From Desulfococcaceae bacterium HSG8 (GTDB lineage: Bacteria > Desulfobacterota > Desulfobacteria > Desulfobacterales > 4be13): a stretch of DNA of 37,105 nucleotides. The notes beneath the pieces were generated by a model that was given only the letters and a program-made list of their open reading frames with translations, searched no databases and was not told the DNA's origin. The translations under genes were made by a program, and so were the position numbers. Shown one piece after another: positions 33,475 through 37,105 of the stretch (positions are counted from its first letter, which is position 1; the number at the start of each line of letters is the position of its first letter). The stretch spans positions 1-37,105 of the forward strand of contig JAUCGG010000027.1 of assembly GCA_030378015.1 (NCBI GenBank), read 5' to 3'.

Positions 33475-36400
33475 TTGATACCTGACAGCAAACTTCATCA
33501 GAAAATTGTCAGCGCGCTGATCGCCTTACCCTCCGCCGCTCACAAGGAGGGACGGGACGCGCTTCTTGCCGGTATTCCGCCGCAGATTGTCAGCAGTCTG
33601 AACCGCAGCGACAATGCCCGTACAGACATCTCGAACATCATCACCCAGCTAGGAAAACTGGGCAGCCTCAGTACCGGGGAAAATCCCCTGATCATTGTGC
33701 TTGAAAATGCCCTGGAGACTTGTCGAGGGGCGGAGGCCGGGAAAGCCGTGGAAGATGTCATCGGAGATGTGAGAACGGGCATCATCATCCATGCTCTGGA
33801 AACCGGAGCCGGGGGTACTGATAAGACAGAGGGATATGCCGATCTGAAATCACTGCTTCGGAACCTGTTTGCTGACAAACCGGAGGCTCTGGTGGCACTT
33901 GAGCAATATGAAAAGCTGCCGGAAGTATGGAAAACTCCCCTGAAGCATTCACTGGCCGAGACCGGCGCGGACCGGGATAAAGACATCCTCAGAGCATCGG
34001 AAACCCTGATTCGTTCGGAAAAGAGTAATGTCGGTATTATCGGTGATCATGCCAGGGTGGAAGGCGATATACATCAGGGAGATCGGATCGGCATCGAAAG
34101 CGCCGGCGATGCTGTCACTGCAAAAGATCACGGAACCGCTGTAAAAGCACATCAGATTAAGAGCGTCACCCATGTCGGAAAAGCAGATAATGTCACCCAG
34201 CATTTCCACGCTGCTCCCGAAAAAGAAGATAAGCCTGATCCGGAAAAGATGCGGAACGCCTATCTCTACCGCCTCCTGTGCGACGCGGGCATCCTCTCAC
34301 TGGAAGGCATTGACCCCGAATCAGCGACCTGCGATACGGAACGCCTGAATCTCGGGGCCATCTATACTGCCCTGCTTACCAAAAGCTCCGAAGGCCGTGA
34401 GCCGGAAATGATGAAAACCCGTGAGACCCGCCGGGTTTCCGCGCTGGAGGTAGCGAACCACCATCAGCACGCTGTTCTTTTGGGTGATCCCGGGAGCGGC
34501 AAGACAACTTTTGTGAACTTTGCCGCTCTCTGTCTTGCCGGTGAATCCCTTGGGAATCCCGATGCAAACCTTGAACTGCTGACCCGTCCGATCCCCCCGG
34601 ATGACGAAGATGATGAAGACGAAGCAGAACAGGAACGCCAGCCCTGGGAACACGGCCCGCTCCTGCCTGTCCGGGTCATCCTCCGGGATTTCGCAGCAAG
34701 GAACCTTCCGGACAGCGGGGCATCCGCATCCGACCTCTGGCAGTTCATCACAGACGAACTGGAAAAGGCGGAACTGTCCGAGTTCGGGCCGTATATGAAA
34801 CGGGAATTGCAGGAAAAAGGCGGCCTGCTCATGCTCGACGGCCTGGACGAAGTGCCGGAAGCAGATGATCGGAGGGTTCGGATCAGAGCAGTGGTCGAAG
34901 ACTTCATGAAGACATTCCGGTTATGCCGGGTTCTTGTGACAAGCCGGACTTATGCGTATCAGAAACAGGACTGGCGGATTCCCGGTCTGTATGAATCGGT
35001 TCTCGCGCCGTTCAGCAACGGACAGATACGGGGTTTTGTTCACCGCTGGTATGCTCATTTCGCGGAACTGAAAAGACGCAATGCCGACGACGCGCAGGGC
35101 AGGGCCGAACTGCTGAAACGGGCCATCTTTTCCAGCACCCGCCTGAGAGAACTGGCAGAGCGTCCCCTGCTTCTGACACTTATGGCAAGCCTGCATTCGT
35201 GGCGCGGGGGAAGCCTGCCGGAAAAGCGGGAGGAACTCTACGCCGCTACAGCCGATCTGCTCCTGGACTGGTGGGAACGCCCCAAGATCGTCCGGGATAA
35301 GGAAAGCAGGCCCGTTGTGGTGCAGCCGAGCCTCATCGAATGGCTGAAGACAGACCGGGATAAGATGCGGGGGATGCTCAACACCCTGGCTTACAATGCA
35401 CATGCGGGCCAGCCTGAGCTTACGGGCGTCGCGGACATTGCCGAGAGCAATCTTGTTCAGGGGTTGTGGGAACTGAGCGACAATCCGGATGTCAGACACA
35501 AAGAACTCATGAGATACCTGAGCAACCGGGCCGGTGTGCTGCTGCCGAGGGGCGTGAAGATTTACAGCTTTCCTCACCGCACGTTCCAGGAATATCTGGC
35601 AGCCTGTTATCTGACGGATACTGATTATCCTGACCTGGTTTCCGAACTGTGCAGAGAAGAGCCGAACCGCTGGCGGGAGGTCTGTCTGCTTGCGGGGGCC
35701 AAGGCGGCACGGGGGAGTTCCTCAACTGTCTGGTCACTGGCCGAGGCTCTGTGCTATCGGGAGCCGGATGATCCGGAAGCAGATACGCCGGATGTATGGG
35801 GAGCGCATATAGCGGGTCAGGCTCTTTCGGAGATTGCCGATATGAGCAAAGTGTCTCCTCGCAACCGGGCCAAGCTTGAGAGGATAAGGAAATGGCTGCT
35901 GCGGATCATGGAAGAAAATCTGCTGCCTGCCACGGAACGGGCAATCGCAGGGAATAATCTCGCTGTTCTGGGCGATCCCCGGTCTGATCCGGATATGTTT
36001 TATCTGCCGAAGGATGAGGAACTCGGATTTGTGAAGATTCCCGCGGGAGAGTTCCTTATGGGTAGCGACAAAGAGCAGGATGCCGGCGCATGGGATGATG
36101 AATCCCCTCAGCATACGGTGAAGTTATCCGAGTATCACATCTCCCGTTATCCTGTCACTGTGGCTCAGTTCAGAGTTTTCATGCAGGATACGGGGCTTGA
36201 GACAGAAGGATGGGACAGACGGAATACCGCGGACAATCATCCGGTTGTCGAGGTATCCTGGGATGATGCTGTTGCATATTGCGAATGGCTGACTGAGAAG
36301 CTGAAAGACCGGGACTGGCAGATAAGACTGCCCACCGAAGCAGAATGGGAGAAAGCTGCCAGGGGAACGGACGGGCGTATCTATCCCTGGGGAGATGAGG

Positions 36401-36720
36401 CTGATACGGATAAAATGAATTACAATGATACGGGGATCGGTACAACAAGCGCGGTCGGGTGTTTTCCGAAAGGTGAAAGTCCTTACGGAGTCCGGGAGAT
36501 GAGCGGGAATGTGCGGGAGTGGTGTCGTGACTGGTTCGGCGATTATCCTTCTGACACTGTTGTCAATCCTACCGGCGCCGAAACAGGCTCGCTCCGGGTG
36601 TTTCGCGGCGGTTATTTCGGCAACACCGCTCGGTATTGCCGGTGTGCGCTTCGCAACCACTACCGCCCCGGCCTTCGCGACTACGACCTCGGTTTTCGTC
36701 TCGTGAGGGCAGCACCCTGA
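33475..36720 (+). CDS. STAND protein: helical N-domain, NACHT ATPase, C-terminal FGE-sulfatase sensor with variable tail
   Basis: 1081 residues; TTG start with GAGGAG 7 bases upstream. The N-terminal helical domain (~1-100, RDALLAGIPPQIVSSLNRSD) resembles effector-associated, death-fold-like adaptor domains. A second helical part runs to ~185, then a Gly/His-rich alternating segment (IIGDHARVEGDIHQGD) to ~245. NACHT: Walker A GDPGSGKT (337-344), Walker B LLMLDGLDE (Asp455, Asp458, Glu459) and VLVTSRTYAY. A helical region follows. The FGE-sulfatase domain spans 851-1081 (IPAGEFLMGS, LPTEAEWEKAARG, YGVREMSGNVREW). Its last ~37 residues look DGR-diversified. It probably acts as a cytoplasmic sensor that oligomerises on ligand binding. 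No effector gene with a matching N-domain is in the window. Confidence 0.88.
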   Translation: MIPDSKLHQKIVSALIALPSAAHKEGRDALLAGIPPQIVSSLNRSDNARTDISNIITQLGKLGSLSTGENPLIIVLENALETCRGAEAGKAVEDVIGDVRTGIIIHALETGAGGTDKTEGYADLKSLLRNLFADKPEALVALEQYEKLPEVWKTPLKHSLAETGADRDKDILRASETLIRSEKSNVGIIGDHARVEGDIHQGDRIGIESAGDAVTAKDHGTAVKAHQIKSVTHVGKADNVTQHFHAAPEKEDKPDPEKMRNAYLYRLLCDAGILSLEGIDPESATCDTERLNLGAIYTALLTKSSEGREPEMMKTRETRRVSALEVANHHQHAVLLGDPGSGKTTFVNFAALCLAGESLGNPDANLELLTRPIPPDDEDDEDEAEQERQPWEHGPLLPVRVILRDFAARNLPDSGASASDLWQFITDELEKAELSEFGPYMKRELQEKGGLLMLDGLDEVPEADDRRVRIRAVVEDFMKTFRLCRVLVTSRTYAYQKQDWRIPGLYESVLAPFSNGQIRGFVHRWYAHFAELKRRNADDAQGRAELLKRAIFSSTRLRELAERPLLLTLMASLHSWRGGSLPEKREELYAATADLLLDWWERPKIVRDKESRPVVVQPSLIEWLKTDRDKMRGMLNTLAYNAHAGQPELTGVADIAESNLVQGLWELSDNPDVRHKELMRYLSNRAGVLLPRGVKIYSFPHRTFQEYLAACYLTDTDYPDLVSELCREEPNRWREVCLLAGAKAARGSSSTVWSLAEALCYREPDDPEADTPDVWGAHIAGQALSEIADMSKVSPRNRAKLERIRKWLLRIMEENLLPATERAIAGNNLAVLGDPRSDPDMFYLPKDEELGFVKIPAGEFLMGSDKEQDAGAWDDESPQHTVKLSEYHISRYPVTVAQFRVFMQDTGLETEGWDRRNTADNHPVVEVSWDDAVAYCEWLTEKLKDRDWQIRLPTEAEWEKAARGTDGRIYPWGDEADTDKMNYNDTGIGTTSAVGCFPKGESPYGVREMSGNVREWCRDWFGDYPSDTVVNPTGAETGSLRVFRGGYFGNTARYCRCALRNHYRPGLRDYDLGFRLVRAAP
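36601..36717 (+). other. Putative DGR variable region in the STAND gene
   Basis: Residues 1043-1081 read FRGGYFGNTARYCRCALRNH, then YRPGLRDYDLGFRLVRAAP. The usual FGE tail is RGGSW-NN-ARNCRSA-RN--PDNRNNNIGFRLV. Positions normally Asn or variable hold Y, F, G, N, T, Y, L, N, H, Y, R, G, L, D, Y, D, L, and every one of their codons ends in C or T, as expected if AAY template codons were changed at A. The conserved stretch GGTTTTCGTCTCGTG would be the 3' anchor. No template repeat or reverse transcriptase is in the window. Confidence 0.6.
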
Positions 36721-36760
36721 GTTACGCTTTCTCCCTTTTATTCTTTGTGCGGAGCGGAGG

Positions 36761-36835
36761 AATTCTGCTCTCAGGGGGATGGCGCAGTTCGACAGGCTCA
36801 CTGTCCCTGAGCCTGCCGAAGGGGAGAGCAGAATT
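36761..36835. repeat. Nested inverted repeat downstream of the STAND gene
   Basis: The outer arm AATTCTGCTCTC (36761) pairs with GAGAGCAGAATT (36824-36835). The inner TTCGACAGGCTCA (36788) pairs with TGAGCCTGCCGAA (to 36820) with one mismatch. It begins 41 bp after the stop. A hairpin shortly after the variable region is a known aid to DGR retrohoming, though this one may simply be a dispersed repeat. Confidence 0.8.
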
Positions 36836-36885
36836 ACGTAGCGGAGCATCCCGCGCGATTTTTTTTGAAAATCGGGTTTCCGGCT

Positions 36886-36992
36886 GTAGGGTGGGGCTTG
36901 CCCCACCATTTTCCCATATCGCCATTTCCGGTATGCCTGATATGTCCGATATGAACATTAATGAGACATCGGTGGGGCAAGCCCCACCCTAC
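36886..36992. repeat. 107-bp element with perfect 22-bp inverted ends
   Basis: GTAGGGTGGGGCTTGCCCC at 36886 is matched by its exact inverse ending at 36992, each end being itself partly palindromic (GGGGCTTGCCCC). The interior is AT-rich and non-coding. It looks like a REP/MITE-type dispersed element. Confidence 0.85.
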
Positions 36993-37041
36993 AATTTCAG
37001 CCGGGAATTTATCCAGATGAGGGGCTTAATCCGTGACCGGG

Positions 37042-37062
37042 AGCCGGGTTTACCCGGCTTTT
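37042..37062 (+). terminator. Rho-independent terminator
   Basis: AGCCGGG-TTTA-CCCGGCT followed by TTTT. It is the first good terminator after the STAND gene and probably ends its transcript. A second hairpin, CCCGGAGA-TTCA-TCTCCGGG, follows at 37073-37092. Confidence 0.75.
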
Positions 37063-37105
37063 AATGATTCAGCCCGGAGATTCATCTCCGGGCGGAGCCA
37101 CCGTA

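Noticed and set aside
36636-37064. 142-codon frame across the STAND 3' end and downstream repeats
   Set aside because: It is out of frame with the FGE domain and runs through two inverted repeats.
33475-37105. DGR template repeat or reverse transcriptase within the window
   Set aside because: No adenine-rich near-copy of the variable region (runs of AAC codons before GGNTTNCGNCT) and no reverse transcriptase motif was found on either strand; the DGR machinery, if any, is elsewhere.

Overview
The window looks like chromosomal DNA of a large, repeat-rich bacterial genome. The best guess is a Desulfobacterota (deltaproteobacterial) sulfate reducer, possibly a filamentous or multicellular relative of Desulfonema. 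This is inference from four things: a FadN/FadA beta-oxidation pair, deltaproteobacterial-looking chemotaxis genes, abundant short intergenic repeats, and an accessory region with pentapeptide, NACHT and FGE-type proteins. No rRNA or phylogenetic marker is present to prove it.

Layout. (1) 1-10254, plus strand: a ~137-bp tandem repeat, a FabH-like KAS III and an NlpC/P60 lipoprotein. Then comes a chemotaxis cluster in the order cheA, cheR, cheD, MCP, cheD-like, cheY, cheX, cheB. Most gaps are filled by arrays of 7-bp units, and one such array lies inside cheA as a repeated linker. The second CheD has Ser in place of the catalytic Cys27. (2) 10255-14694: a FadR-like operator over a promoter, then a FadN-type hydroxyacyl-CoA dehydrogenase/enoyl-CoA hydratase and a FadA-type thiolase. 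(3) 14695-24537, mostly minus strand: a TPR exported protein, a branched-chain amino-acid type binding protein, a SnoaL-like protein, a second chemoreceptor, a GNAT acetyltransferase, a Doc-like toxin with an unknown partner, and a Cache protein. Several dispersed palindromic element families separate them. (4) 25019-26979: a 29-residue membrane peptide, a radical SAM protein with an unusual CX4CX2C motif, a 260-bp MITE and tRNA-Ala(GGC).

(5) 27177-37105 looks like an accessory island beside the tRNA. It holds an excisionase-like protein, an XRE/zeta-type toxin pair, two related small basic proteins, a DUF1566 protein, two pentapeptide-repeat proteins, an HNH nuclease, HicB and HicAB modules, and gene relics. 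Its centrepiece is a 1081-residue STAND protein with a helical N-terminal domain, a NACHT ATPase and a C-terminal FGE-sulfatase domain.

The last ~37 residues of the STAND protein look like a variable region of a diversity-generating retroelement (DGR). The expected Asn positions are replaced by mixed residues, and all these codons end in C or T. No reverse transcriptase or template repeat lies in the window. A 38-bp copy of the 5' end of this gene overlaps the stop of the second pentapeptide gene, which suggests that pentapeptide-STAND pairs are the original module and that one STAND copy was lost.
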